In this document: positions 24,243-35,200 of the stretch, piece by piece
Layout of the letters: each line of letters begins with the position of its first letter
Numbering within the stretch: position 1 is the first letter of the stretch
The notes under the pieces: generated by a model
Seen by the model: the letters and a program-made list of their open reading frames with translations, nothing else
Databases searched by the model: none
Told to the model about the DNA's origin: nothing
Program-made: the position numbers and the translations under genes
NCBI RefSeq assembly: GCF_003576455.2
Contig: NZ_CP032869.1
Span: forward strand, 2,604,001 to 2,668,000
Source of the DNA: Mucilaginibacter celer
Lineage (GTDB): Bacteria > Bacteroidota > Bacteroidia > Sphingobacteriales > Sphingobacteriaceae
DNA length: 64,000 nucleotides
Reading direction: 5' to 3'

Positions 24243-26288
24243 CTATTTGATGGTATAAGTAACCTTATTCATCCCCACCCCGGTAATTTTTAAAGATTTC
24301 CAGTTAGCAGGCAATTTACTTTTAACCTGCACAATGCCAGCCGGCGTAATATCCAAACCACCAAAACCCATCAGCAAGCTTTGTACAATCCCACCTGCTC
24401 CTGTCGCAAAATAAGGATTAGTGCCGCCCTTGGTTTCTGCAATCACCCTAAAAGGAGGATTCAGATTAGGCTCATAAGCATCTTTAAAAAAGTGAAACGC
24501 CTTATCACCATTGCCTAACCGGGAGTATAACAGAGCAAAAACAGCCTGGGTCATGGCCGGAGTGCCTTCGTTAGGTACCCGGGTTTCGTAGTATTCCAGG
24601 TCTTTTTTGATCTGTGCTGCATCGGTTATGGTTTTAAGCGGATAGGCCAGCAGGTTAACGTCGGCTTGTTTAATGCCTTCGCCGTTGTAGGAGGCATGCT
24701 CGCGGGTAACGCCGTTATCCAGTTTTAGTATCGGGATGTTTTGGGCAACGTTTGCCCAATCGGCATCGGCTTTTTCGCCTAATATTTTGGCGGCAGCGGT
24801 TGCGTTAAGCAGGTTTGCTTTGGCGGCGGCGTTGGTAAATGCGTTGTTATCAATATTTTCGGACCACTCGTCGGCCGCTACTACGTTTTTGATGTCATAG
24901 TGACCCGGTCCGTTTCGTTCAACGCGGCTTGCCCAGAAATCGGCAGTAGCCGAGAGGATTGGCCATCCTTTTTCGCGCAGCCATTGTTTATCCTGGGTTA
25001 CGCAGTAATAATTCCAGGCGGCAAGAGCTACGCAAGCAGTGATATGATGCTCAAACGGACCGCTCAATGCCCAAACCGGAGTTTCCTCTACCCCGCTATC
25101 AGCACTCTCCCAGGGGAACATAGCCCCTTTGTAGCCATGCGAAAACGCATTTCTTCGGGCCGCCTCCAACCGTTCAAAACGATATTCCACCATCGATTTG
25201 GCAATTTCAGGATGTAAAACCAACATGGCCGGGTACATCCAAACATCGCAATCCCAAAAAACATGACCGTTATAACCTAAACCTGATAGCCCCATGGGTG
25301 ATGGCGAGTAAGCCGTGCCCGCGCGCGAAAACGAGTACAAATGGTAAAGCATACTATGAATATCCTGCTGCGATTGGTCGTCGCCTTCAATCTGGATATC
25401 GCTTGTCCATAAATCATCCCAGGCTTTGTTATGGAATTTGATGAGCCTGTCGCGGCCTTCCAGTTTGGCAAAAATGGTGAGGCGTTCGGCTTCGTTCAGC
25501 GGGTCGGCATGATGGGCAGAGGTTATGGATGAGCCGGTTACGGCATAGCTATAGGTTTGCCCGGCGCTGATTGCCTTGCTGAATTTCATGAGGTGCATGT
25601 TATTATCCCACATCTCATGAATAATGCGCGGTTCCTGGCCGTGCGGCTCGTTAAATAAAAACGAGGTTGAAGCGCAAAGCTGCATTTTGCCTGTGGGGCT
25701 TTTAGCGGTTGAAGTGAGCAAACTGATGGTTACATGCGGCCTGTCAATCTCATTATAATAATTCTGCACCTCTTTCAATGCATCCGGTGCTTCCATTACA
25801 CTGGCCGATGTGATGTTGATGGCCTGTTTGGCGGTAACCGAAACATCCATCAAAACGGTAAAAGGCAATTGCCGCAACGAATAGTAGGTGTATTTGATAC
25901 TTGCCTTATCGCCATAATCAAAACTGGTGGTAAATGCGGCATGCTGCATGTCCAGCTCCTGCTTAAAATTACTGATGTTTTTGGCATCAATGCGCCTGCC
26001 GTCAATCTCCAGGTACATATTGAGCAAGTTAAAACTATTCAGGAAATTGCTTACCCGGCCGCGGCCATAAAGATCATAAGCACCGGCCAATACCACATTT
26101 TTTACCTTAAAAGGTTCGGGGGCTGATACGATGCCAATCATGCCATTAGCCACGGTGATACCATAGTAATTGGCCGGATCAATTTTATCTGCCTTTATCT
26201 TCCATGTATCGATACTTTGGGCTTTGGATAGCGCCGGCAGCCATAAAGCAAAGTATAAACTATATTTAAATATCTTGTTCACTATCAA
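24243..26288 (-). CDS. Exported GH65-family alpha-glucoside hydrolase
   Basis: The 681-residue protein has a signal peptide (YFALWLPALSKAQS). The (alpha/alpha)6 GH65 catalytic domain shows GYNGHVFWDCDVWMYPAMLVLHPEIA (about 336-361), KGAMFPWESADSGVEETP (about 385-402) and VVAADEWSENIDNNAFTNA with the likely general acid Glu. The same words occur in human PGGHG (ATHL1) and fungal acid trehalases, which are hydrolases, unlike the phosphorylase members of GH65. The substrate is therefore an alpha-glucoside such as trehalose, kojibiose or a glucosylated glycan. It lies 27 bp downstream of the haloperoxidase-like gene. Proximity to the GH37 trehalase suggests trehalose-type sugars, which is inference. 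Confidence 0.88.
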   Translation of the reverse strand: MIVNKIFKYSLYFALWLPALSKAQSIDTWKIKADKIDPANYYGITVANGMIGIVSAPEPFKVKNVVLAGAYDLYGRGRVSNFLNSFNLLNMYLEIDGRRIDAKNISNFKQELDMQHAAFTTSFDYGDKASIKYTYYSLRQLPFTVLMDVSVTAKQAINITSASVMEAPDALKEVQNYYNEIDRPHVTISLLTSTAKSPTGKMQLCASTSFLFNEPHGQEPRIIHEMWDNNMHLMKFSKAISAGQTYSYAVTGSSITSAHHADPLNEAERLTIFAKLEGRDRLIKFHNKAWDDLWTSDIQIEGDDQSQQDIHSMLYHLYSFSRAGTAYSPSPMGLSGLGYNGHVFWDCDVWMYPAMLVLHPEIAKSMVEYRFERLEAARRNAFSHGYKGAMFPWESADSGVEETPVWALSGPFEHHITACVALAAWNYYCVTQDKQWLREKGWPILSATADFWASRVERNGPGHYDIKNVVAADEWSENIDNNAFTNAAAKANLLNATAAAKILGEKADADWANVAQNIPILKLDNGVTREHASYNGEGIKQADVNLLAYPLKTITDAAQIKKDLEYYETRVPNEGTPAMTQAVFALLYSRLGNGDKAFHFFKDAYEPNLNPPFRVIAETKGGTNPYFATGAGGIVQSLLMGFGGLDITPAGIVQVKSKLPANWKSLKITGVGMNKVTYTIK

Positions 26289-26314
26289 TAAATTAAAAAA
26301 ATCAAACTAAAATA

Positions 26315-27643
26315 CTACTTAACCTTCAGCTGCAGCTTCTTCACCACCAGCTGCCCTATTTCGCCGCCTTGCTTATTGCCTACCACACAGGCATTTTTAA
26401 AATGGATTCCGCCCATTACCCGCGACATGGCTGCCGATTTTGCAGCCTCGCGAAATGATTTGAACGACAGGGGCTCGATGCCAAATTCCATTTCCGACGA
26501 ATCGGTGTAAGCAAAATCATCACCAATCCGGTTACTCAATACCTCGGCAGCGGCAGATGAAATTACAGCATGCCCGCTGCTATATTCCGGGAATGGCGGG
26601 GTTTGGATATATGGCCTCCAATCGGCATTAATGTATTTGGTAATGATAGTTTCCGGACGCACATAGTTTGACCGGTATTTTAAATACCAACAATTAATAA
26701 AACCATCAAACAATGCTACTGCAGTTTGGGTATAAACACTTACGGTGGTACCAAAATCCATCTTTTTAGCGCGGGTGGCAACGGCAGTAATGTTCATCCA
26801 GTGGCCGCCCGGCGAGAATTTTTTTGTTGCAAATGAGGCATGCCCTACTACATTAAGCTTAAAGGCATTATCATCCCAAAAATCGGCCTGGTGTTTTTGT
26901 TCTTTGGTAAGGCTATCAACAATTTGCATTACCTCAACCGCTTGTTTGTAAAACGGGCTGTTATGATCTTTTACATTAAAAACCGGGGGATTTGGCGGGA
27001 TAAACTGCGCCGTCGAATCTAAAACCATCGGCCTGATCTCGCCCCAATGCGCTTCCAACGCCTGGGCATACATAGGCGGGGTTGGAATCCAGCGGCCATC
27101 CTGCTGCTTCACCACATATTTACTGGCCGAGCGGGTTTGAGCATAATGATCGCCCTTGCTCCACTTCAATATAAATTTGGCAACTTTCGCCGCGTAATTA
27201 ACTGAGCCTTCCAACAGATCTGATGGCATACCGGCATCTTTTGCTGTTTGCTTTAAACCCTCAACATATTGATCCATACTGCCCTCGGGAAATGTTACCG
27301 CGTTGCCCACCGTGCAAAATGCCAGTAAAGAGGCAAACTGGTAATCAACCGCAGTATCTTTTGAGGCTTTGGGCACAGCAGGCAGGTGTTTTATTTGTCC
27401 GGATAACGAACGGAAATGCTCCGGATCGCCGGAGGCAATTACCTCGTAGGCGGCTATGTTGGCGTACACGTAGTTACGGGAAGCCGTAACCGGCGGAAAG
27501 TTATTTTCGAGCACAATATCGTTCAGTTTTTTTACCGTGGCCCGGTATAAATCGGGGTTGTGTATTACCTTTTCATAATCGGGCTTTTTACATGATGTAA
27601 ATAAAAATAATACACCGGCAAGGCAACATAAAAAAAATCTCAT
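26315..27643 (-). CDS. Vanadium-dependent haloperoxidase/PAP2-like lipoprotein
   Basis: The 442-residue protein has a lipoprotein signal (LAGVLFLFTSC, Cys 18). The C-terminal phosphatase/haloperoxidase motifs are present: KYINADWRPYIQTPPFPEYSSGHA (about 335-358) and AAMSRVMGGIHFKNACVVG (about 402-420), giving the P...SGH and R...G-x-HF residues that bind vanadate or phosphate. Bacteroidota proteins of this type are annotated as vanadium haloperoxidases, but many are probably phosphatases. It is upstream of GH65 by 26 bp, so the two may be co-expressed, for reasons not clear from sequence. Confidence 0.85.
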   Translation of the reverse strand: MRFFLCCLAGVLFLFTSCKKPDYEKVIHNPDLYRATVKKLNDIVLENNFPPVTASRNYVYANIAAYEVIASGDPEHFRSLSGQIKHLPAVPKASKDTAVDYQFASLLAFCTVGNAVTFPEGSMDQYVEGLKQTAKDAGMPSDLLEGSVNYAAKVAKFILKWSKGDHYAQTRSASKYVVKQQDGRWIPTPPMYAQALEAHWGEIRPMVLDSTAQFIPPNPPVFNVKDHNSPFYKQAVEVMQIVDSLTKEQKHQADFWDDNAFKLNVVGHASFATKKFSPGGHWMNITAVATRAKKMDFGTTVSVYTQTAVALFDGFINCWYLKYRSNYVRPETIITKYINADWRPYIQTPPFPEYSSGHAVISSAAAEVLSNRIGDDFAYTDSSEMEFGIEPLSFKSFREAAKSAAMSRVMGGIHFKNACVVGNKQGGEIGQLVVKKLQLKVK

Positions 27644-27877
27644 ATAGTATAAAATAGGTTAAAAATCAGGCGGATATATCGGGAAATATCTGCCGTTATT
27701 TTTTATTGATTAACAGCCAATATAAGCTTTTTTTAGCACGCTACCGCATATTTACGTTTGTTTTTTGAGCCTGATGCTGCATCTTTTTGCCTCATTATTT
27801 CCTGTTGCTTTGTCACGCCTTTGTGCTAAATATTATTAAATTTATCCCCCTTGTTATCCGTGTTTTTATAAACCAAA

Positions 27878-28810
27878 ATGAAGAAGATCTTTCTGATTGT
27901 TTTAGCTGTTATCATATTACTTGCAACAGCAATTTTTTTCTTAATCCCAACCAAAGCCGAAATAGCCGGGGAAGTTACCATTGACGCATCGGACGTAGTT
28001 GCCGCCAAATTTTTGATCACCCAAACCGGCTGGGACAAATGGTGGCCCGGGAAAAAGCTAAGCGACAAGCATTACCAATTTGACGGTGCCGATTTTTATA
28101 TCAGCAAAGTAACCAACAGCGATGTGTATCTCGCCTTAAAAAAAGACGGCCAGGTATTTAACAGCGATATCAGTTACCTCGCTGGCGAAGAGGGCTCGGT
28201 TAACGTTAAATGGATTGCCACCGGCGAAGACAAGAGCGGCTTTTTTTCAAGACTGAACTATTATTTCGGTACAAAGGCAGCAACTGAGCAAATAGCCGTT
28301 ATTTTGAATAGCCTGAAACATTTTTTACAGGACGAAAGGAATGTTTACGGCTACCGTATTTACCTCAATCATGCCAAAGACACCGTTTTGCTTGCAACTT
28401 CGGGAACATATCCCGATAAACCGTCGCTGCCAATGATTTATGGGATAATTAATAATTTAAAAGAGCAGGCCAAAAAACAAGGAGCCGCTCAAACCAATTT
28501 CCCGATGCTGAATGTTACGCAAACTGATGATCATACCTATGCGTTAAACGTGGCCCTGCCTATTAACATAACCATCAGCCCGGCGCCAAATACCACCATC
28601 ACCCATATCCCTAAAGGCGGTAATTTATTGGTTGCAGATGTGCATGGCGGGCCAAATACTGCCGATAACGCGCTTAACCAGGTAAAAGCTTATATGAAAG
28701 ATCACCGGCTGGTGTCGCCGGCAATGCCTTTTCAGTCGCTGATTACAGATAGATCGGCAGAGAAGGATACATCGAAATGGGTAACTAAAATTTATTATCC
28801 TATTTTGTAA
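27878..28810 (+). CDS. Membrane-anchored GyrI-like/SRPBCC effector-binding protein
   Basis: The 310-residue protein begins with an uncleaved-looking hydrophobic segment (IFLIVLAVIILLATAIFFLIP, 4-24). An SRPBCC-like region follows (GEVTIDASDVVAAKFLITQTGWDKWWPG), then a C-terminal GyrI-like domain (about 155-310; HGGPNTADNALNQVKAYMKDHRL and the ending KWVTKIYYPIL). GyrI-like domains bind small hydrophobic ligands and can hydrolyse some. The role is unknown. It is divergent from the haloperoxidase-like gene across 234 bp and converges with the FG-GAP gene. Confidence 0.8.
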   Translation: MKKIFLIVLAVIILLATAIFFLIPTKAEIAGEVTIDASDVVAAKFLITQTGWDKWWPGKKLSDKHYQFDGADFYISKVTNSDVYLALKKDGQVFNSDISYLAGEEGSVNVKWIATGEDKSGFFSRLNYYFGTKAATEQIAVILNSLKHFLQDERNVYGYRIYLNHAKDTVLLATSGTYPDKPSLPMIYGIINNLKEQAKKQGAAQTNFPMLNVTQTDDHTYALNVALPINITISPAPNTTITHIPKGGNLLVADVHGGPNTADNALNQVKAYMKDHRLVSPAMPFQSLITDRSAEKDTSKWVTKIYYPIL

Positions 28811-28822
28811 CGACTGATTATC

Positions 28823-28865
28823 GCTTAACATGGGTTTGCGTTATAAACGCAAACCCATGTTAAGC
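28823..28865. terminator. Long perfect hairpin between convergent genes
   Basis: An 18-bp perfect stem (GCTTAACATGGGTTTGCG and its inverse) with a 7-nt TTATAAA loop lies 12 bp after the stop of the 27878 gene and 42 bp before the end of the convergent 28908 gene. There is no strong T-tract on either side. It could act as a bidirectional terminator or block antisense transcription. Confidence 0.6.
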
Positions 28866-28907
28866 ACTCATTATAAATGAGCGCAAGAGAGCTGCATATT
28901 TTTATTT

Positions 28908-31900
28908 TCACAGGCTTACAAGCAATATCCGCCCATCGTAAGTAACTACTACACAACTACCCGGCTTACCATTTTTTATTGGAGCCAAGTACGTTAACTC
29001 CTGCCCGTTAAATGCTGAATTTACAAAATAGTTCGACGCTTTAAATTGCTTCTGTTTTTTATCATATCCTAATGATACTATACCAAGCGCATCATATTTA
29101 CCCTCGTAAGGCACAACACCCCAAAAGTTGCCATTCAAAATAATTTGGCCGTTGCTGTTTTTTATTATCGAGCGGATGGGTGCCTGTTGGTACAGGTACG
29201 GCAATTCGGTTACGGTAGTGGCATGCAAAACATCGCTTACAAAAATACTGCTAAACTGGTTGGCTTCAAGCCGTTTACTCTCATCCAGCTTGCCTTTAAA
29301 AACTTCGTCGGTAGTTTTATCAGCCATTTTTTGATAGCTGAGCCATTCTTTTTTGATGTAGGGCAGCTCCTGCTCCAGGTCGTTTTTTGGCCGGAAGGGG
29401 TAGTATAAACCTTTATAACTGTACGACAGGATCAGGTCGTTTTTGCCGTCCTTGTCCAGATCGTTGTTGTAGGCATAAAGCGGCGTATTGGTGGTAACGT
29501 TGTATTTGTTGTTTTGCCCCCAGTTACCGGCTACTAAATCAGCCTTGCCATCTCCGTCAATATCGGTAATCAGTGCCGATTGCCACCAGCCCTTTTCTTT
29601 ATCCAATACCGGCGATACAAAACGCTTCAGTGTTTTACCATCGTTCAAAAACAGGCAAATTGGCTGCCATTCGGCGGCGATCAGCAAATCGGGCTTACCG
29701 TTACCATCGGCATCTGTAACCGAAATGTCGGTAACATAAGATAAATTACGTATTTCGTCGTAACTTTTATCGGTGCTCATTTCAAACCTGCCATTGCCTT
29801 TATTTATCAATATGGCAGATGGCGTTACCGCCGTATAATCCCTGAATGGTACCGCGCTTGTAAACAATATATCATTTAAACCATCGCCATTAAAATCAAA
29901 CATCGTAATCTTTGAAGCCTGATAATTTAACTTCGGAAGCGGTTGAAATTCAAACTGAAAGTTACCTTTATTAATGTACAAGCGTGGTTGCGCCAACTTT
30001 TCAGGCTCTGTAAACGGATGATTTGCGGTAATTACAATCAAATCGGGTTTACCATCCTTGTTAACATCAGCCCAAGCGGCCTGTTCATCGCCCAATTCTT
30101 TATCACGATCAAAAGCAGGTACATTAATCTTTTTGAAACCGCCCGATTTATCACCGGCAAGCAGGTATTTTTCTTCGCCGGCTATCCCTCCTACGTAAAT
30201 ATCATCTGCCCCATCTCCATTGGCGTCGGTTACGGCTACACCCGGCGTATGCTGCAGATAGGTATGCGGCAATAATGAGTAATAATTAAAATCGGGCGTA
30301 TCAAAAGTTTTTACCCCGGCTAAAACTTTGGTTTGTACCGATTGGCTTGTAAACTGCTGCCGGTTATTAATAAAATCCGCAATAACCTGCGAAACCCGTT
30401 TGGCGCTATCAACAGATTGCCTGTTATAACTGAGGGTGATCTTCTCGCCGGGCATAAAGTCCTGTATCACCTGGTAACTGTTATCGGGCCAAACTACCAA
30501 AAGCTGTTCCGGCTTATCGCCCGGCCCAAAGGTGAATAGTAAATCGTTGCTTAAATTACTTTCGTAAGCGCTGCTGGTTTGTATTTCCTGGTGATCGATA
30601 TGATCTGCCGATTTCAGGAATAACTTTGTGCCGATACCGTCCCTGTTTTCCTTGTTATATTTTACGTTATATTTCAGATACAGTGGCTTAGCATCTTTAT
30701 GGCTTTCGGTGGTGGTATTTTGGTAGATATATGCGGGCTCGTCCATATTATTGGTAACAATATCCAGATCACCATCGTTATCCAGGTCAACAGCTACCGA
30801 ACCTGCCGAAATTGAGGCATTTTGCATATCATTACCCAACGATACATCGGTAAACTTCAGCTTATCATCACCACGATAAAAATAGTTATGCACGCCGCCT
30901 TCGGGCATTTTGTTAATCTTATCCTTATCAAAAACACGGTTCTCCTTATAAGCCTGCATCACCTGTGGGTCGCCAAGGTATTTCAGGTAGTCCATGTCAT
31001 TTAGCCGGCGTTTAATGCCGTTGCTAAAAAACATATCTTTTTTTCCATCCATATCAAAATCCTGCACCAAAGGGCTCCAGGTCCAGTCGGTCGCTGATAC
31101 GTTGCTGTATAAACTCAAATCAACAAACTTACTGCCGTTACCCACATTCAGTTGCAGGCAATTTTTTGAGTACTGGTAGTAATAACCGGCGTTAACCTCC
31201 TGGTTGTAAATGTCCAACGGCTCATCATTAATGGTTGATCGCAGCACCTTCATTTCTTCGGGCAACATATCGGTAGTGAGCACGTCAAGGTGCCCGTCTT
31301 TATTGATATCGCTGATGGCATTACCCATCGAAAACAGGCTGGTATGCCCAAAAGCGCTTTTTAACTGCTCTTTAAAAGTGCCGTTGTGCTGGTTGATATA
31401 GTAGTAATCCTGCTCAAAAAAATCGTTGCTTACATAAATATCGTCCCAGCCGTCGTTGTTTAAATCGCCAATGCTCAGGCCCAAACCATACCCAATAGGT
31501 GCCGAATAAATGCCCGAACCGGCGGTAACATCAGTAAAATGCCCATTATCATTTCTGAAGAGGTGGTCGCCGGCATCATGACTGTACTTAAACCGCTGGG
31601 TCGAATCGCCGTAGGTATCATTGCTGTGCACCGATGAGGTAAGCAGGAACATATCAAGGTCGCCATCCTTATCATAATCAAAAAATGAAGCCTGGGTGGA
31701 TAGGCCTGCAAAATCAAGCCCATATTTAGCCGCACTTTCGGTAAAAGTTAAATCACCGTTATTAATAAAAAGCTGGTTTTTGCCTTTAAAAGTTTTATAT
31801 CCGGATACCACGCTCAGGTAAATATCTTTTAAGCCGTCGCCATTAATATCAACTATGGTTACGCCGGTTTTCCAATTGCCGGTGCCGGCAACACCTGCTT

Positions 31901-32222
31901 TGGCAGTAATATCCTCAAACTTCATCCCGCCTTTATTCAGGTAAAGTTTGTTATCGCCCTGGTTGGATACAAAATACAGATCGGGCAGGCCATCGTTATT
32001 AAAATCGGCCGATGCTACGCCGGCCCCGTTATAAAAATACAGGTAATCTAAAATGTTGACCGAATCAGAAACTACGTTTTTGTTGATGAACCCTACTCCT
32101 GTTTCATTGGCGGGCAGCAACTTAAATACCCCTTCGCCCTCTTTTTTATGTTTGCACGATAACAGGCAGGCAAAGCCAACAAGAAGCAAAAAGCTATATA
32201 GCAAGATCTTTTTAAGCGGCAT
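28908..32222 (-). CDS. FG-GAP/VCBS repeat lipoprotein with UnbV/ASPIC domain (CRTAC1-like), copy b
   Basis: I start at ATG 32222, which gives MPLKKILLYSFLLLVGFACLLSC, a clean lipoprotein signal, and 1104 residues. Earlier ATGs at 32246 and 32276 overlap the upstream gene. Many FG-GAP/VCBS calcium-loop repeats are visible (DFNNDGLPDLYFV, DINGDGLKDIYLS, DYDKDGDLDMFLL, DLDNDGDLDIVTN). An ASPIC/UnbV domain lies near 540-600 (GIGTKLFLKSADH...LLVVWPDNSYQVI). Such proteins form surface beta-propellers and are thought to bind glycans or ions; the function is not established. It follows its paralogue at 10 bp in the SusC/SusD operon. Confidence 0.9.
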   Translation of the reverse strand: MPLKKILLYSFLLLVGFACLLSCKHKKEGEGVFKLLPANETGVGFINKNVVSDSVNILDYLYFYNGAGVASADFNNDGLPDLYFVSNQGDNKLYLNKGGMKFEDITAKAGVAGTGNWKTGVTIVDINGDGLKDIYLSVVSGYKTFKGKNQLFINNGDLTFTESAAKYGLDFAGLSTQASFFDYDKDGDLDMFLLTSSVHSNDTYGDSTQRFKYSHDAGDHLFRNDNGHFTDVTAGSGIYSAPIGYGLGLSIGDLNNDGWDDIYVSNDFFEQDYYYINQHNGTFKEQLKSAFGHTSLFSMGNAISDINKDGHLDVLTTDMLPEEMKVLRSTINDEPLDIYNQEVNAGYYYQYSKNCLQLNVGNGSKFVDLSLYSNVSATDWTWSPLVQDFDMDGKKDMFFSNGIKRRLNDMDYLKYLGDPQVMQAYKENRVFDKDKINKMPEGGVHNYFYRGDDKLKFTDVSLGNDMQNASISAGSVAVDLDNDGDLDIVTNNMDEPAYIYQNTTTESHKDAKPLYLKYNVKYNKENRDGIGTKLFLKSADHIDHQEIQTSSAYESNLSNDLLFTFGPGDKPEQLLVVWPDNSYQVIQDFMPGEKITLSYNRQSVDSAKRVSQVIADFINNRQQFTSQSVQTKVLAGVKTFDTPDFNYYSLLPHTYLQHTPGVAVTDANGDGADDIYVGGIAGEEKYLLAGDKSGGFKKINVPAFDRDKELGDEQAAWADVNKDGKPDLIVITANHPFTEPEKLAQPRLYINKGNFQFEFQPLPKLNYQASKITMFDFNGDGLNDILFTSAVPFRDYTAVTPSAILINKGNGRFEMSTDKSYDEIRNLSYVTDISVTDADGNGKPDLLIAAEWQPICLFLNDGKTLKRFVSPVLDKEKGWWQSALITDIDGDGKADLVAGNWGQNNKYNVTTNTPLYAYNNDLDKDGKNDLILSYSYKGLYYPFRPKNDLEQELPYIKKEWLSYQKMADKTTDEVFKGKLDESKRLEANQFSSIFVSDVLHATTVTELPYLYQQAPIRSIIKNSNGQIILNGNFWGVVPYEGKYDALGIVSLGYDKKQKQFKASNYFVNSAFNGQELTYLAPIKNGKPGSCVVVTYDGRILLVSL

Positions 32223-32232
32223 TAAAGGAGTA

Positions 32233-35200
32233 TTAGCGTAGTTCATAAGCTTTAAGCGGTTGGTCGTTAATACCAAACAGGTAATATTTACTGCCCTTGC
32301 TGTTTTTTATAATTGCCGATGAGCGTACCTGGCCGTTTAAATTTAAACCGGTTAACGCAGTGGGCAAATACACAAATCCGTTTTTGGTGTACTGGTAAAC
32401 CAAACCATGGCTGGCATCTAAGCGCCCAACTTCGGGTTTGAAACCATAAAAGTTACCGCCCAATATTATGTTCGGATTACCTGTATGATTCATATCATCG
32501 CACAAAATGGTGTTTACCGTAGATAGCTGGGCATCAGCGGGCAAAGGTTTACAGGTAAACTTGCCGCCCTTGTTTAAAAACACCGCCGAAGCTAAAAAAT
32601 TCATCTGGTGGGTTTCGGCACCTTCCAGCATCTCATCGGTAAATACCTCATTAAAAGGCTTGCCGGCATAGTCAATGTATCTCAGGAAACGTTTTTTCAA
32701 TATCGGCATCTGCCCTACCAAATCGGGCTTCATGTGGAAAACATAGTTCACACCATCACTTTTATACATGGATGTAACACACTCTTTGGTGCCGTTATTA
32801 TCAAAATCCTTTACATGAACTTCCATCGGCTGATCGAAAGAGGCCCTGAACTTGGAGTTAAGGCCAATGTTACCGCCAATAAGATCCAAGCTGCCATCGC
32901 CATCAACATCGGCAATCGCGAGGCTGCTCCACCAGCCTTTGTAATTGTTTAGCTGTTTATCTTCGGTAAAACGGCCTTTATTATTTTTAAAAATCCTGAT
33001 GCCCATCCAGTTGCCGGCCACAATCAAATCGGGCGAACCGTTTTTGTCCAGATCGGCCCATACGGCGGCTGTTACCATACCCAGTTTGGTATCGGCACCT
33101 AAAACCTGTTTGGATACATCGGTAAAATGCCCGTTGCCATCATTATGAAACACGTACGATTTTGGCGAGCAGCCATACAAACCCGGTACGCTTCTGCCGC
33201 CAACAAAAAGATCGGGCTTACCATCGCCGTCATAATCGGCCGATACAATTACCGAGGTGTTAACCGGGGCATTTAAAGCCCGGCCGGCATCGCGTGTAAA
33301 ATTGCCTTTGCCGTCGTTAACAAAAAAACGGGGGTTATAAATTGCTGTTTCGGCCTCGTCGGCATTACCGCCAACGCCAATAATTAAATCCAGGTCGCCA
33401 TCGCCATCAAAATCGCCAAAAACTGCGCCGGCATTTTCAATGTACTCCTGCTTTTCAAAATCTTTAGGAATAGTTTGCCTGAACCGGCCATCCTTTTGTT
33501 GTATGTAGATAGCTGCAAAGCCGTTTTTTGAGCTGCCGAAGTAAAAATCTGTCAAGCCATCTCCATTAACATCGGCAGTTGCCATATAGGGGTTTTCTGT
33601 CGAGAGCATTTGCAACATCAGGCGCTCATTATCAAAATCAATAAAATCGTCTTCCTTATGTTTGGGAATGCTATCAAATATAGCTTTGGTAACATCGGCA
33701 AACATGGTTTTAACAGCGGGTTTTGCCCAGTTGTATTTTAAATGAGCATCGGCCTGTTGGTAGGTATAAACGCTATCTGCTTTAACATTTTTTATAAGCT
33801 GATAGTTGCCTCCGGGCCAAATCACCTGCACCGAATCGGCCATGGTGTGTTTGCCCATACCCAGGGTTAGTAAATTAGGCGACGTGCAGCTTTGAAACCC
33901 GCGCGTAGGTTGATTATAATAAAGCACAGCGCTACCCTTCATAAATACTTTCAGGGTGGTGCCGATGCCAAAAGTGTTAAGCCCTGCTCCTTTCAGTTTA
34001 ACCTGGATATGGTGATTGCCGTTTTTATCGGCATTACTTTTATACACATAAACCGGCGAGTTTTCGTTATTTACCACCAGATCGTTATCGCCGTCGTTAT
34101 CCAGGTCGGCGTAGGATGAGCCGTTGCTGAAAGCTGGTTTATCCAACCCAAAATCGGCCGATTTATTGGTAAAAGTGAGATTGCGGTTATTGAGGTAGGC
34201 ATAATTTGATAATGGCGTAGAAACCATCTTATCGGTAAAATCCTTGTAGTCAAACTTCTTACGTCCTTCGGCAATTTTGGCCATGTTATCCCGGTTGCCC
34301 AAAAACTCAATATAATCCTGATCGGTGAGATCTTTGTAAATACCGTTGGATACAAAAATATCCTTCCACCCATCGTTATCCATATCAAACATTAGCGCGC
34401 CCCAGCTCCAATCGGTAGCGGCCACGCCCGAGTAAAAGGCTGTTTCGGAAAATGTGCCATCGGCATTACCCACCTGCAGGCAGTTTTGCATGTATTGGTT
34501 GTAATAGCCATCGCGCTGCTTAGCCTTAATTACATCGTACGATTCGAAGGAAGTCATCTTTTTCAGGCGCTTATCTCCTTCGGGCAGCATCTCTGTTGTG
34601 AAAATATCATACCGCCCGTCGTTATTGATATCGGCAATGTCCGATCCCATCGATGCCAGGCTCAGGTGGCCGGTTAAGTTTTGAATGTCTTCTTTAAAAG
34701 TTCCGTTTTTTTGATTGATGTAGAGATAATCGCGTTCAAAAAAATCGTTGGAAACATAGATATCCGGGTAGCCGTCCTGGTTAATATCAGCAACCGATAC
34801 ACCAAGACCGAAACCGATATCGCTCGAATAAATGCCTGCCTCTTTAGTTACATTGGTAAAATGCCCGCCATCGTTACGGTATAAACGTGCGCCGCCCAGT
34901 TCATCAACAACGGCACGCAGGTTTTTACTGAAATCGAACGATTCTATCGGCCTGAAAGAATTATTGAGCACAAAGCAATCCAGGTCTCCGTCGTTATCAT
35001 AGTCAAAAAATATGGCCTGGGTTGATAATCCATTGTCTACCAGCCCATATTTTTCAGCTTCTTCCTTAAACGTGCCATCGTGCTGATTGATGAACAATTC
35101 ATTTCCCTTTTCTTTACCGCGGGCATTGCCGCTGTGGCAAACATAAATATCCAGCCAGCCATCGCCGTTAATATCAACCATGGTGGCGCCGGTACTCCAG

